Shown here: positions 8,587 through 17,736 of the stretch, piece after piece
How the letters are laid out: every line of letters starts with the position of its first letter
Numbering within the stretch: the first letter of the stretch is position 1
Assembly (NCBI GenBank): GCA_031290615.1
Contig: JAITNF010000062.1
Span: 1 to 46,777 of the forward strand
Length of the DNA: 46,777 nt
Direction: 5' to 3'
DNA from: Desulfovibrio sp.
Lineage (GTDB): Bacteria > Desulfobacterota > Desulfovibrionia > Desulfovibrionales > Desulfovibrionaceae
The notes under the pieces: model-generated
The model's input: only the letters and a program-made list of their open reading frames with translations
The model's database searches: none
What the model was told of the DNA's origin: nothing
Position numbers and translations under genes: made by a program

Positions 8587-10255
8587 CGAACGCAGTCGCA
8601 ACATGAAGAGCGGCCTGGAAAAAGCCCCACACAGATCTTTGCTTTACGCCCTAGGTCTGACCAGAGAGGAAATGAACCGCCCCCTCGTCGGTGTCGTAAA
8701 TGCCGCCAATGAAGTCGTGCCTGGGCATATCCATCTGAGCACGCTGGCGCTGGCCGTCAAGGCTGGCGTGCGCCTGTCCGGCGGCACGCCCCTGGAATTT
8801 CCCGCCATCGCCGTGTGCGACGGCATTGCCATGAACCACGAAGGCATGCGCTTTTCCCTGCCCTCGCGGGAATATATCGCAGATTCTATCGAAATCATGG
8901 CCCGCGCCCACGCTTTTGACGCCATGGTTTTCATCCCCAACTGCGACAAATGCGTGCCCGGCATGCTTATGGCTATGCTGCGCCTCAACCTGCCATCGGT
9001 GATGATTTCCGGCGGCCCCATGCTTCCCGGTCATCTGTCCCCGCAGGCTAAGGGCGACCTCATAACAGTGTTTGAAGCCGTGGGCCGTGTGCGCGCAGGC
9101 AAAATGACGGAAGAAGACCTCGAAAAAATGGCGGAAAAAGCCTGTCCCGGCTGCGGCTCCTGCGCTGGCATGTTCACTGCCAATTCCATGAACTGCCTGT
9201 CGGAAACCATCGGCGTAGCCCTGCCCGGCAACGGCGTCGCGCCCGCCGCGTGCGCGGCCCGCGTACGCCTTGCCAAGACGGCGGGCATGAAGGCTATGGA
9301 AATGCTGGAGAGCAATATCCGCCCGCGAGACATAGTGACGGACAAGGCCGTGGCCAACGCCGTTGCCGTGGACATGGCGTTGGGCTGTTCCACAAATACC
9401 GTCCTGCACCTGACCGCCGTCTTCGGCGAGGCGGACCTCAATATTTCCTTGGATATTTTTGACGACATCAGCCGCAAAAGCCCCAACCTCTGCAAGCTCT
9501 CGCCGGCGGGCAAGCATTTTATGGTCGATCTGGACAATGCTGGCGGCATCCCGGCGGTGATGAAGGAACTGGACAAACTCGGCCTTATTCACAAGGAATG
9601 TCTGACCGTCACCGGCAAAACCGTGGGTGAAAACATCGCCCATGCCGACATTCTGGACACAGACGTCATTCGCACCGTTGAAAACGCCTATTCCAGACAG
9701 GGCGGCATCGCCATCCTGCGCGGCAATCTGGCCCCCGACGGGGCGGTGGTGAAGCAGTCCGCCGTTACGCTCGGGATGATGCACCGCAACGTGCGCGCCC
9801 GCGTTTTCGACTCGGAAGAAGACGCCATGCGCGCCATTTTGGACGACAAAATTCAGCCCGGCGACGGTGTGGTGATACGCTATGAAGGCCCGCGCGGCGG
9901 ACCCGGCATGCGGGAAATGCTTTCCCCCACAGCCGCCATCACCGGCATGGGGCTCGGCAAAGATGTGGCACTGCTCACGGACGGACGTTTTTCCGGCGGC
10001 ACCAACGGAGCGGCCATAGGCCACATTTCACCAGAAGCGGCCGATGGCGGGGTCATTGCGCTGGTGCGCGAGGGGGACGTTATCCATATTGACATTCCCG
10101 GCCGCAAACTCGATCTGCTTGTGGACGAGGCGGAACTGGCCCGCCGCAGGGCGGAGTTTGTCATTCCGAGCAAGGACTGCCCCTATCCCGTGCTACGGCG
10201 CTATGCAAAGCTGGTCAGTTCCGCGGCCACCGGCGCGCGGTACAGCTCAGACTGA
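8579..10255 (+). CDS. ilvD: Dihydroxy-acid dehydratase
   Basis: A 558-residue enzyme that dehydrates 2,3-dihydroxy-3-methylvalerate and 2,3-dihydroxyisovalerate in isoleucine and valine synthesis. Iron-sulfur ligand motifs NCDKCVPGM and [18 protein letters not shown] are present, as are [11 protein letters not shown] and the C-terminal [19 protein letters not shown]. The start at 8579 overlaps the end of glnS and is preceded by AAGGA at 8566-8570; the longer frame from 8468 merely runs through glnS. Retention of an intact branched-chain amino-acid gene amid heavy gene decay suggests the pathway is still needed. It converges on the sugar transferase gene with only 6 bp between stops. Confidence 0.96.
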   Translation: MNDERSRNMKSGLEKAPHRSLLYALGLTREEMNRPLVGVVNAANEVVPGHIHLSTLALAVKAGVRLSGGTPLEFPAIAVCDGIAMNHEGMRFSLPSREYIADSIEIMARAHAFDAMVFIPNCDKCVPGMLMAMLRLNLPSVMISGGPMLPGHLSPQAKGDLITVFEAVGRVRAGKMTEEDLEKMAEKACPGCGSCAGMFTANSMNCLSETIGVALPGNGVAPAACAARVRLAKTAGMKAMEMLESNIRPRDIVTDKAVANAVAVDMALGCSTNTVLHLTAVFGEADLNISLDIFDDISRKSPNLCKLSPAGKHFMVDLDNAGGIPAVMKELDKLGLIHKECLTVTGKTVGENIAHADILDTDVIRTVENAYSRQGGIAILRGNLAPDGAVVKQSAVTLGMMHRNVRARVFDSEEDAMRAILDDKIQPGDGVVIRYEGPRGGPGMREMLSPTAAITGMGLGKDVALLTDGRFSGGTNGAAIGHISPEAADGGVIALVREGDVIHIDIPGRKLDLLVDEAELARRRAEFVIPSKDCPYPVLRRYAKLVSSAATGARYSSD

Positions 10256-10261
10256 CGCAGT

Positions 10262-11611
10262 TTACCGCGCCCCCCTGGGGAAGAGAACAACGCCGACCGT
10301 TTTGAAAATAATTTGCACATCCAGCAGAATGGACATATTCTTGATGTAATAGAGGTCGTATTCCAGTTTACGGCGGGCGTCTTCTTCCGAAGCGCCGTAG
10401 GGATAACAAACCTGCGCCCAGCCGGTCAGGCCCGGTTTTACGGCATGACGCAGGCTGTAATAGGGAATGGACTGTTTGAGCTTCCGTACAAAGGCCATGT
10501 GCTCCGGCCTCGGTCCGATAAAGCTCATGTCGCCCTTGATGATGTTCCATATCTGCGGCAGTTCGTCCATGCGCACCTTGCGGATAAATCTGCCGAAGCG
10601 CGTCACCCGGCTGTCGTTGGCCCCGGCCCATACTGCGCCGTTTTTCTCCGCATCTGAGCACATTGAGCGGAATTTGTAGACCGTAAATTCCTTTTCATAC
10701 AGGCCCACGCGAGCCTGACGGTAAATGACCGGCCCCAGCGACTCCAGACGCACGATAATAGCCGTGATCAGCATGATGGGCGCGGCTGGAACAAGAAGCA
10801 CGAACGAAATAAGCACGTCCAGCGCCCGCTTTAGACGCCGGAGCGAATCGTGCGTGTTGAGCGAAAAGCCCTCTGTCTGCAGCAGCCATTCGTCGTTAAT
10901 TTGGGAAAGGGGCAAGCGCTGGGCGACATGCTCGTAAAACGTGCGTATATCCACCACCATCCTGCCGTACAGCTTGGCTTCCAGCAATTCGTGGGCAATG
11001 TCGTCGTTAATGGGAGCATTTGGCAGAAGCACGATCATAGTGACCTCGCGGGCCTTGGCAATATCCAGCACATTGAAGGGCGCGCCCAGGCAGGGGCCGG
11101 CCTGTGGTCCCTGGCCCGGCTCACCCACATAACCGATGATGTTCGCCTTGGGCAAACCCTCGGATAAGAGGCTGTGCACCTTGCCGTTGTGGTCCACACC
11201 GACCAGCAACGCTCGCAACGGGTGCATGAACCTGTCGGCATTGCGGTAATACAGGCAACGCCAGCCGAGATTGAAACAAAAGGTGAAAGTGAAAAGGGCA
11301 ACAAGCGTTTCACGGTCAAAACGCCAGTGTTCAAAGGAATAGGAGGCCGTGCTTGAGGAGATGATGCCGAGCACGCAGGCCAGCACCACACGCCCCGCAG
11401 TTTCCCTGAAATCTTCCTGACCAACTCTGTAGGCGTCCAGAATGTAGAAAAAGAGCATGTAGAAAAACACCGTGAACAACGAGGCGCCGGTGTAATCGTG
11501 AAAAACGCTCAAACTGGGCTCAATGGTGTTCTGCCCCGTCACAAAAAGCGCCAGCAGTAGGCAGAAGATATCAATTGCCTGCAACAGCGCCTTGCGGTAT
11601 ACGCTTATCAT
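10262..11611 (-). CDS. Polyprenyl-phosphate sugar-1-phosphate transferase (WcaJ/PglC superfamily)
   Basis: A 449-residue membrane protein of the exopolysaccharide polyprenyl glycosylphosphotransferase family. It transfers a sugar-1-phosphate to undecaprenyl phosphate, the first membrane step of glycan assembly. Four N-terminal hydrophobic segments (about residues 8-125) are followed by a nucleotide-binding-like middle region. A fifth membrane segment (about 265-290) leads into the bacterial sugar-transferase domain, with YRQARVGLYEKEFTVYKFRSM, RKVRMDELPQIWNII and SFIGPRPEH. Its ATG overlaps the TGA of the upstream glycosyltransferase (ATGA), so they are translationally coupled. The sugar is unknown. 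It could feed an exopolysaccharide, O-antigen or the oligosaccharyltransferase encoded at 37859-40141. Confidence 0.9.
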   Translation of the reverse strand: MISVYRKALLQAIDIFCLLLALFVTGQNTIEPSLSVFHDYTGASLFTVFFYMLFFYILDAYRVGQEDFRETAGRVVLACVLGIISSSTASYSFEHWRFDRETLVALFTFTFCFNLGWRCLYYRNADRFMHPLRALLVGVDHNGKVHSLLSEGLPKANIIGYVGEPGQGPQAGPCLGAPFNVLDIAKAREVTMIVLLPNAPINDDIAHELLEAKLYGRMVVDIRTFYEHVAQRLPLSQINDEWLLQTEGFSLNTHDSLRRLKRALDVLISFVLLVPAAPIMLITAIIVRLESLGPVIYRQARVGLYEKEFTVYKFRSMCSDAEKNGAVWAGANDSRVTRFGRFIRKVRMDELPQIWNIIKGDMSFIGPRPEHMAFVRKLKQSIPYYSLRHAVKPGLTGWAQVCYPYGASEEDARRKLEYDLYYIKNMSILLDVQIIFKTVGVVLFPRGAR

Positions 11612-12735
11612 GGCGTAACTCCATAAATTTTCATAACCCGCAGCATTTGCGCGGCCACATGCTCCGCGTCACATTCCATTACAGCGATTTCACGCCCGGC
11701 AGCCCCCATGCGGGCTATGCTCTCCGGCTCACGGATAAAGTTTTCCATGGCGGCGGCCAGAGCGCGTGAGTCCCGCACGGGCACAAGATAGCCGTTTACG
11801 CCCTCACGCACAACCTCACGGCAGCCGGCAGTGTCCGTCACCACGGCCGGCCGGCCCATGCTCATGCCCTCCATGATAGAGGTGGGCGTGCCCTCACGCC
11901 AGGACGGCAGCACCAGCACATGCGCGGCCGCCAGATAGGGACGCACGTCATCTGTCCGGCCCAGGTACTCGATATCGCCTTGAGCCTCCCAGCCCCGCAC
12001 AATATCAAGACTCACTCTACCGAGCCCCTGTTCCGGCGGTCCCAGCACCTGAAAACGCGCCTGCGGACAAGAGGCTTTCAGCATACGGGCGGCGGCGGCG
12101 TATTCCGCCAGACCCTTGGCTTCCAGGAGTCGCCCCACAAGCAGAAAAACCGGCGGCAGTGGCGGCAGATGCGCCGGAGCAAAACGCGTGGTGTCCACTC
12201 CCACCCCACGCGTGAGTAGAACGCGCATATCCGGGGCTAGGATGCCATGTTGACGAAATACGTCCATGTCGTCCTGATTCTGGAAAAAAATTCCCTCCGC
12301 CTTGCGCAACGCGAGGCGGTACAGGCCCACCCCGAGAAGATTGACGCATTTCTTGAAAAACGTGTCGGCCTCAAAGGCATAGCCAAGGCCGGTAATGGCG
12401 GCGTAAACGCGCGGAATCCGCGCAAGGCGTGCGGCAAGACATCCGTAAATAACTGGCTTGATGGTGGAGGTGAAAAGCAGATCTGGCGCTTCGGCTTTAA
12501 GCAGGCGCGTCAGATCCAGAAGAGTTTGCGTGTCGCGCAGGGGGTTCAGCCCCTTGCGGTCCAGCCGGTAGTGGACAAGGCGTACGCCCGGACGCGCCAG
12601 AACCGCGTTAGCCTGGGCGTCGTCGCCCGGCACGCAGCAGACGACTTCGTGCCCGCCTTCAAGGAAACGGCGTAACAGGACCGTCCAGAAATTGACAAAA
12701 TCCCTAGCCTGATTGCCCAAGACAACTATTTTCAT
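11608..12735 (-). CDS. Family 4 glycosyltransferase (GT-B fold)
   Basis: A 375-residue glycosyltransferase starting MKIVVLGNQARDFVNFW. The N-terminal Rossmann domain carries GGHEVVCCVPGDD. The C-terminal nucleotide-sugar domain carries FLLVGRLLEAKGLAEYAAAA, and then the EX7E-type motif around REGTPTSIMEGMSMGRPAVV. I used the ATG at 12735 rather than 12801 because the family N-terminus begins there; no strong ribosome-binding site precedes either. It is coupled to the downstream sugar-1-phosphate transferase, so both act in one lipid-linked glycan pathway at the inner membrane. A decayed partial copy of this kind of gene lies at about 13990-14095. Confidence 0.9.
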   Translation of the reverse strand: MKIVVLGNQARDFVNFWTVLLRRFLEGGHEVVCCVPGDDAQANAVLARPGVRLVHYRLDRKGLNPLRDTQTLLDLTRLLKAEAPDLLFTSTIKPVIYGCLAARLARIPRVYAAITGLGYAFEADTFFKKCVNLLGVGLYRLALRKAEGIFFQNQDDMDVFRQHGILAPDMRVLLTRGVGVDTTRFAPAHLPPLPPVFLLVGRLLEAKGLAEYAAAARMLKASCPQARFQVLGPPEQGLGRVSLDIVRGWEAQGDIEYLGRTDDVRPYLAAAHVLVLPSWREGTPTSIMEGMSMGRPAVVTDTAGCREVVREGVNGYLVPVRDSRALAAAMENFIREPESIARMGAAGREIAVMECDAEHVAAQMLRVMKIYGVTP

Positions 12736-12912
12736 GGAATACCCACTGAATAAAAATTTTACTGCGCGGGTGCAGAATGCTCCGACCGCACTATACAACA
12801 AGGCCTTTCCGCTGAAAAGACCCGTGCTCGCCTAATTTTAACCAATAATTCCGGTAGGATTGACGTATAATTTGTATTTGTGGTAGTTATATCAAAAAAA
12901 ATTGAGGGAAAA

Positions 12913-13665
12913 ATGCATTACTTACAAAATTTGTTTTCTTGGACGGCAATTCTGATATGCCTGACAATCGCCTCTCCCATCTACGCGGATACCGCTCCCG
13001 ACAAAAACTCAAAAGGCAAAAACTCCAAAACCACCCTTGACTCAAAACAATTCTCACCGCGCAAGTCCGCCTCCAAAAATAAAAACCTTGCAAAAGGCAA
13101 AGAATCTCCCAAGCGTTCCAAACACAAAAAAAGCCAAGACGACAAAAAGCTTTCCACAAGCGTGGACGACAGCAAAATCTGGCGGAAACGCGCCAAGGAC
13201 AGCAAGATGTTTTCGGGCACGGCCTCGTGGTATGGCCTCAGTGCCCACGGCAGTGCCACGGCGAGTGGCCTCAGCTACAACATGTACACCTTTACCGCAG
13301 CGCACCGTACCCTGCCAATCGGCACTGTCGTCAAGGTCACTGATCAAGACAACGGCCGTAGCGTGATGGTGTGTATAACCGACCGCGGACCGTACATCCG
13401 CGGCCGCATTATTGACCTTTCGTACGCGGCTGCAAACCAGATTCATCTGAGTTCCCGCGGCATAGGCAAGGTAGATCTGGAAGTGGTCAGTGACGAGAAC
13501 GGCACACCGCTCAATACGAATAAAGCATGGTATGTTAACTACAGCGCCCCAAAGGGCAAGGAAAATGTGGGACCGTTCCGCGACTTCGCCGACGCTGCGG
13601 CCATGCATGAAGCCCTGCGCCAAACCCATCCCGAGGCGGAAGTTGTCATGGAGCGCGCGAAATAA
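12913..13665 (+). CDS. rlpA: RlpA-like septal ring lytic transglycosylase family protein
   Basis: A 250-residue exported protein. Residues 1-25 form a signal peptide ending SPIYA before DTAP. A Lys/Ser-rich linker (about 30-95) follows, then the double-psi beta-barrel domain (about 100-190) with GTASWYGLSAHGSATASG, ITDRGPYIRGRIIDLS and the conserved Asp. RlpA proteins cleave denuded peptidoglycan strands at the septum. The C-terminal 50 residues (PKGKENVGPF to the end) may be a shortened SPOR-like part. ATG 12913 was chosen over 12880 because GAGGG precedes it and the signal peptide begins there. There is no lipobox cysteine, unlike E. coli RlpA. Confidence 0.85.
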   Translation: MHYLQNLFSWTAILICLTIASPIYADTAPDKNSKGKNSKTTLDSKQFSPRKSASKNKNLAKGKESPKRSKHKKSQDDKKLSTSVDDSKIWRKRAKDSKMFSGTASWYGLSAHGSATASGLSYNMYTFTAAHRTLPIGTVVKVTDQDNGRSVMVCITDRGPYIRGRIIDLSYAAANQIHLSSRGIGKVDLEVVSDENGTPLNTNKAWYVNYSAPKGKENVGPFRDFADAAAMHEALRQTHPEAEVVMERAK

Positions 13666-13680
13666 CGGCCAGTTAAAAAA

Positions 13681-13730
13681 CCGAGAGTTTTCATTTATAG
13701 ATTAATGATATTGTCTGTATTTTTCAAAAA
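13681..13730 (-). repeat. Solo IS1-like right-end remnant
   Basis: About 50 bp share TTTTCATTTATAG and the following T-rich stretch with the ends of the IS1-like remnants at 31420-31474 and 18380-18440. No IS1-like coding sequence adjoins; the IS5-type end begins at 13734. Confidence 0.4.
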
Positions 13731-13733
13731 CCT

Positions 13734-13990
13734 TAGACAGAGTCATCAACAGGCTTGAGAATTGAGTGGGAATCATGTAATTTTCCTGAAACGCAAGGGA
13801 TTTTGCATGGTATCAGCACGTGGACCTCATGACATCTCCGCCAAAGTCCTGGAACTTTCAGAGCCGCATTTCCCCGGACGGAAAGGAACCTGGGGGAGTC
13901 AGCCGCGGAATAATCTCGATTTGTCAATGCTGTGTTCCGGATCTTGCGTACAGGAGCATCTTGGCGCGACGTGGAGACCGACGATCCCCG
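13734..13990 (+). mobile_element. IS5-family remnant: left terminal repeat plus transposase N-terminus
   Basis: The terminal repeat TAGACAGAGTCATCAACAGG starts at 13734. A broken transposase frame follows, with pieces DISAKVLELSEPHFPGRKGT, then NAVFRILRTGASWRD in a shifted frame. This order matches the N-terminal region of IS5-group transposases (PGRKGTWGG...FINAVFWILRTGAPWRDLP). The copy is cut off after the WRD motif. Related copies lie at 29263-29650 and 31630-31855. Confidence 0.75.
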
Positions 13991-14095
13991 TCGTTTTTGT
14001 CGCCGGCGGCCCCAATGCGAGCTATGCTATGCTCTCCGGCCATGCTCTTACCCTCCATGATGGAGGTTAGCATGCCTTACGCCAGGACGCATATT
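13990..14095 (-). pseudogene. Glycosyltransferase fragment, partial duplicate
   Basis: Minus-strand pieces read TSIMEGKSM and SIARIGAAG. Both match the intact glycosyltransferase at 11608-12735 (TSIMEGMSMG and SIARMGAAG), and the DNA is also clearly similar. The sequence between the two motifs is deleted. This is a remnant of a paralogue or of a duplicated 3' end. Confidence 0.65.
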
Positions 14096-14334
14096 GTAAA
14101 CAGGGCTGTTGAGTTCCCTTCCCTTCCGAGAACAAGTACTGCAAAAATCAGCAGAAAACTGAAAAAAATCGCGTAATTATTGTTCTTGTAAAGCCCGATA
14201 GGCATACTGCCAGCGCTTGTCTTCTCAAACCAGCTCGGCTATCCGTTTCAGCATTTATCATACTCCTTAAATTTAATCCGCCGCAATCTGTGCAAATCGT
14301 GCCACCGTACCATAAAAACCAAAGCTATTTTTAC
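14096..14334. other. No recognised gene
   Basis: A minus-strand hydrophobic stretch (around 14110-14180, FFSFLLIFAVLVLG) could be a scrap of a membrane protein that belonged with the glycosyltransferase fragment. Nothing intact is visible before the htpX promoter. Confidence 0.3.
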
Positions 14335-14362
14335 TTGACTCTAGGGCAGGGCCATATATCAT
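14335..14362 (+). promoter_or_regulatory. Promoter of htpX
   Basis: TTGACT at 14335-14340 and TATCAT at 14357-14362 are spaced by 16 bp. The predicted leader before the htpX start is about 100 nt. Confidence 0.55.
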
Positions 14363-14467
14363 AGGGACTGCCATGTATTAATGGTCTTTCGCGTATTGCG
14401 CGTAATCGGGAATTTTTTTTCAAATTCTCGCCTTGCGCGCGCGAAGAATGCTTATAAGGAACGATGC

Positions 14468-15322
14468 ATGACAAGTCAAATAAAAACCATGTTTCTGCTG
14501 GCTCTACTTTCAGCCATCATCATTCTGCTGGGCGGCATGATAGGCGGGCGCGCTGGCGTCATCATCGCCTTCGGTCTCGCCTTGCTCATGAATGCGGGCG
14601 GCTACTGGTATTCGGACAGGATTGTGCTTTCCATGTACCACGCGCGGGAAGTCAGCCCGGAAGAAGCGCCCTGCCTGCACCGCGTCGTGGAAGAATTGGC
14701 CGCCATGGCGGGCATACACAAACCACGCGTCTGCCTTGTGCCGGAAGACGCCCCCAACGCCTTCGCCACGGGCCGCGATCCGGAACATGCCGTGATTGCT
14801 GCGACGGAAGGTATTTTGCGCCTGCTGACGCCGGAACAGTTGCGCGGGGTCATCGCGCACGAAATCGGCCACATCGCCAACCGCGATATTCTCATTCAGA
14901 CTATAGCCGGCGTGATGGGATCAGCCATCGTGACGCTGGCCAACATTTTTCAGTTTACGGCCATTTTCAGCGGAAACAGGAATGAAGAAGGCGGCTCCAA
15001 CTCTATAGCCGCTCTGGTTCTGGCCTTTCTAGCCCCGGTCGCGACTGGACTCATCCAGATAGCCCTCTCCCGCTCGCGGGAATACCTAGCGGACGACACC
15101 GGAGCGAAACTGTGCGGACACCCGCGGGATCTTGCCACCGCCCTTGCCAAGCTGGGAGAGTACTCCGGGCGCATACCAATGCGCGCGGGCAACCCCTGCA
15201 CAGAGCAGATGTTCATTGTCACGCCGGCCTTTCTGTCTGGAGGCATAGCAAGCCTTTTCAGCACTCACCCGCCGCTGGAAGAACGCATCGCGCGCCTTGA
15301 GCGCATGGGGGCCCAGCGCTGA
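14468..15322 (+). CDS. htpX: Zinc metalloprotease HtpX
   Basis: A 284-residue inner-membrane M48 protease that degrades damaged membrane proteins. Two N-terminal membrane segments (about residues 7-25 and 30-50) precede the catalytic motif HEIGH near residue 135. A further hydrophobic pair (about 145-200) leads to SREYLADDTGAKL, which supplies the third zinc ligand. The C-terminal STHPPLEERIARL is typical. Two ATGs lie close together at 14464 and 14468; only 14468 is in this frame and AAGGA lies just upstream. The gene has its own promoter and is followed directly by a broken lipoprotein gene. Confidence 0.95.
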   Translation: MTSQIKTMFLLALLSAIIILLGGMIGGRAGVIIAFGLALLMNAGGYWYSDRIVLSMYHAREVSPEEAPCLHRVVEELAAMAGIHKPRVCLVPEDAPNAFATGRDPEHAVIAATEGILRLLTPEQLRGVIAHEIGHIANRDILIQTIAGVMGSAIVTLANIFQFTAIFSGNRNEEGGSNSIAALVLAFLAPVATGLIQIALSRSREYLADDTGAKLCGHPRDLATALAKLGEYSGRIPMRAGNPCTEQMFIVTPAFLSGGIASLFSTHPPLEERIARLERMGAQR

Positions 15323-15324
15323 AA

Positions 15325-15620
15325 AACCACGCCAACCCTTGGGAAAACATACGCTGTCTGTCGTCGCTTTTGCTTATTTTGCTGTTAACCTCGTGCGCCG
15401 ACGTGGTGCTGGACCCTAGCGTGCAGGACTTTCCCCCCTTTTCTGCAGCAAGCGCGAAGCGCGTGAGCGCGCAAGCAGGGAAGTGGCGGCGGGCCGCCTT
15501 GACTGGAGAGACTGGCGCATCTACCGCTTGGACGGAACCTTTGAGGATCTAATCCGAAAAACGGATGGGGATTACGCCCTGAAGTGCATGGCCTTAGCTG
15601 TGGACTGGGTCACGGAGTAA
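15325..15620 (+). pseudogene. Lipoprotein gene, frameshifted
   Basis: A hydrophobic stretch ending LLLILLLTSC (15346-15396) is a classic lipoprotein signal with its acylated cysteine, followed by ADVVLDPSVQDFPPF. The frame then shifts. The rest continues in another frame (about 15485-15620) with GRLDWRDWRIYRLDGTFEDL and ends at TAA 15618-15620. One deletion or insertion near 15440-15490 separates the halves. The family is unknown. It starts immediately after htpX and probably shared its transcript. Confidence 0.65.
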
Positions 15621-15964
15621 CGTAAAGGTTGTTAGACTCCACATCGTACTCATAACTGTCCAAGACGGTACACCGCACCCCAGTACTTATAACCACGATT
15701 ATCTGCAACCAAAACGTCGCCGTCTCCCCATGCTAAAACCTCATTCGGTACACATACACGGAAGATAAATTCGTGACCCGCAAGTTAACAGATATAATTT
15801 CAATATGTTTGGGACTGAACACATCATGAAAGGACAGTTGCCAAGCCGGAGCGCAGCAAAATGGATCCGCCTGATTCATACTGATAGCGCCTTTGCCCAT
15901 AGCCTTTTGGGAAATGTTCATGGTATGGTATGAAGTTGAGGAAACAACTGGCCGGACTCACAAT
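15621..15964. other. No recognised gene
   Basis: No feature is supported between the lipoprotein remnant and the DUF2924 remnant. Several short frames exist but have no start signals or recognisable motifs. Confidence 0.4.
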
Positions 15965-16206
15965 CCAGGTAGTCTCAGTAAGCGTCATTCCAAGCGGCGC
16001 TCTCTGACGCAGGTCAGCCTCGCAAGCCAATTCAACGGCCGACAGGCCCAGCCAGGGGACTGGATGCGCCAGGCGATGCGCTTGCGCAGATAGGCGGCAT
16101 TGCCTGAATTGCTCTGTTCACCGAATACTTCAGCATAGCGCTGCCGGAACGCGTTAGCCTTCATATCAGCCAACCGGGCAATCTCCCGGTATGCCTGTTC
16201 ATTCAT
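15965..16206 (-). pseudogene. DUF2924 family protein, frameshifted remnant
   Basis: The start at 16206 keeps a strong ribosome-binding site (AAGGAGG). The first 55 codons match the DUF2924 pattern: EIARLADMKANAFRQRYAEV, FGEQSNSGN, AYLRKRIAWRIQS. A frameshift follows, with a downstream piece ACEADLRQRAPLG in another frame. DUF2924 genes usually occur in prophages and integrated elements next to site-specific recombinases; no recombinase survives here. The function of the family is not established. Confidence 0.7.
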
Positions 16207-16519
16207 CGGAATTCCTCCTTTTTCCATGTGATTGTCTGTGAACATATGGCTGGGTATTCCGTGAATTATCAAGTTGTTTCAGACTATTATCTCGCTGAAA
16301 ACCCTTGTTTTTCCAGTAACGGCAAACTCCGCGGGCAAGCAGCGCCGCAATTAACAGTCTTTTTGTCGTCAGTATGCTCAACCATGGTTCCATCCATAGG
16401 GGATACATACCGGGAAGGAGATAAAAATTACGGAAATAATTTCAAGGCGCATCCGCCTTGATTTACCTTGGGCGGACGCCTATAAATATGACTGTGGAAA
16501 TTGGCTGGAGGGAGAGCGC

Positions 16520-17276
16520 ATGTCGACGAAATGGAACACTTGGCACGGCTGCCGCAAATTTAGCCCCGGCTGCCTGAACTGCTATGTGTACCGCATGGAT
16601 GTCAAGTTCGGGCACGATCCTTCGTTTTTTCCCTGAATGACTCGCATCTCTTGCCGCTCGCCACATACCGGCCGGGGCGGAAAAAACAGGGGCGAATACA
16701 AGCTCCAGCCGGACGGCGGCGTCTATACCTGCTTTACATTATCCGGCAATACCTGCGCTTCTTCATCCCGACCAAGAGAATCCATCGCTTTCAGGAGTGC
16801 GCGCCCGCCGACTGGGGTGGCCAATGTGACGATGGCCTGCACGACGAAAAATCAGGCTATGGCCGATAAACGGCTTCCGATTTTACCGCCTTCTTGCCTA
16901 TCGCCTATCCATCATCGCGTGGTCATTGTGGAGCCGATACTGGGGGCGCATGGACATCAGTCGCTATTTGCCGGGCATTGAAGAGGTTATTGTCGGCGGC
17001 GAATCAGGCGATGACGCCAGGGTTTACGATTTCCGCTGGGCTCTGAATTTGCACCGCCAATGTCGGAAAGCGCATACGCCGTTCCACTTCAAAAAGGCAT
17101 TGGCCATTGCGGGATGGTGGAACCGCCATCAAAACGGTTTTATGACATTATGTTGCGGCGGCTTTCCGTTTCCAGGCAGGGAAGAGTCATTTTTGCCAGA
17201 CACGAAGAGGAGGATATAGGGTTCATCTTTGTTCGTCCCGATGTTTATATACGCAAATCAAACTGAGAATACTGAG
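16520..17276 (+). pseudogene. Phage Gp37/Gp68-like (DUF5131) protein, frameshifted
   Basis: The ATG at 16520 follows GGAGGGAG. The N-terminus MSTKWNTWHGCRKFSPGCLN and CYVYRMDVKFGHDPS matches phage Gp37/Gp68 proteins, including the WHGC...GCxxCY cysteine pattern resembling a radical-SAM cluster site. Later pieces in other frames are RFQECAPADWG, NQAMADKRLPI, GRMDISRYLPGIEEVIVGGE and FRWALNLHRQC. An in-frame stop lies near 16634 and several frameshifts follow. The molecular function of the family is not known to me. With DUF2924 it marks a decayed prophage or integrated element on the 3' side of tRNA-Asn. Confidence 0.8.
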
Positions 17277-17552
17277 ATTCAAGTATGTTATATTTCAAAT
17301 TTTTTTAACGAAGATTGATTGGTTAACACCTGTTAAGCCGCAAGTCGGCTCTTTGGGCTTCCTTTTAAACAGTTTAACAGCCCCACTGTGAGAATGGGAG
17401 AAAAGGACGGAGTTTGCCCTGGGGTTCGTGACGGACGGGGCGGTTTGATTTGAGGGCGCATTTTTTCGGAACGGAAGTGAGAATGAGGGAAAAGCGGGAA
17501 GGCTTGCGGGGCAGTAGGTGTGGACGAGCGGGATTTCAGAGGCCAGTTAAGT
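17277..17552. other. No recognised gene
   Basis: A G-rich, non-coding stretch precedes the tRNA-Asn terminator. A 5-bp hairpin AGCCG/CGGCT at 17336-17350 with a T-rich tail could be a weak terminator. No attachment-site duplicate of the tRNA end was found. Confidence 0.35.
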
Positions 17553-17580
17553 AAAAAAGCCTGATTTCTACAGGCTTTTA
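17553..17580 (-). terminator. Intrinsic terminator of tRNA-Asn
   Basis: AAAAGCCTG and CAGGCTTTT form a 9-bp stem around a 7-base loop (17555-17579). On the minus strand the hairpin is followed by a run of six T. It lies just past the tRNA-Asn 3' end and would end the queH/tRNA transcript. Confidence 0.8.
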
Positions 17581-17585
17581 AATTT

Positions 17586-17661
17586 TGGCTCCCCGAGACG
17601 GACTTGAACCGCCAACCTAGTGATTAACAGTCACCCGCTCTGCCGATTGAGCTATCGGGGA
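17586..17661 (-). tRNA. tRNA-Asn (GTT anticodon)
   Basis: The minus strand folds into a complete cloverleaf: acceptor TCCCCGA/TCGGGGA, discriminator G, encoded CCA, and anticodon loop CTGTTAA with anticodon GTT. It lies 75 bp downstream of queH on the same strand. GUN-anticodon tRNAs such as this one carry queuosine, whose final synthesis step QueH performs. Confidence 0.97.
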
Positions 17662-17736
17662 ATGTTCTCTGGTAGAGGGTCTTTTACGTAAAAACGGGGT
17701 GAAGGTCAAGCAAAAAGTGAGAAAAATGACCATGCC

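Noticed and set aside
7528-8604. 358-codon open frame antisense to glnS
   Set aside because: Shadow of the glnS reading frame with no start signal or family resemblance.
8651-10024. 457-codon open frame antisense to ilvD
   Set aside because: It is the mirror of a high-GC coding gene; composition is His/Gly/Ala-rich without motifs, and ilvD on the plus strand is unmistakable.
17371-17552. G-rich repeats near tRNA-Asn as a CRISPR or array-like structure
   Set aside because: No regularly spaced identical repeats exist here or elsewhere in the window; no cas genes were seen.
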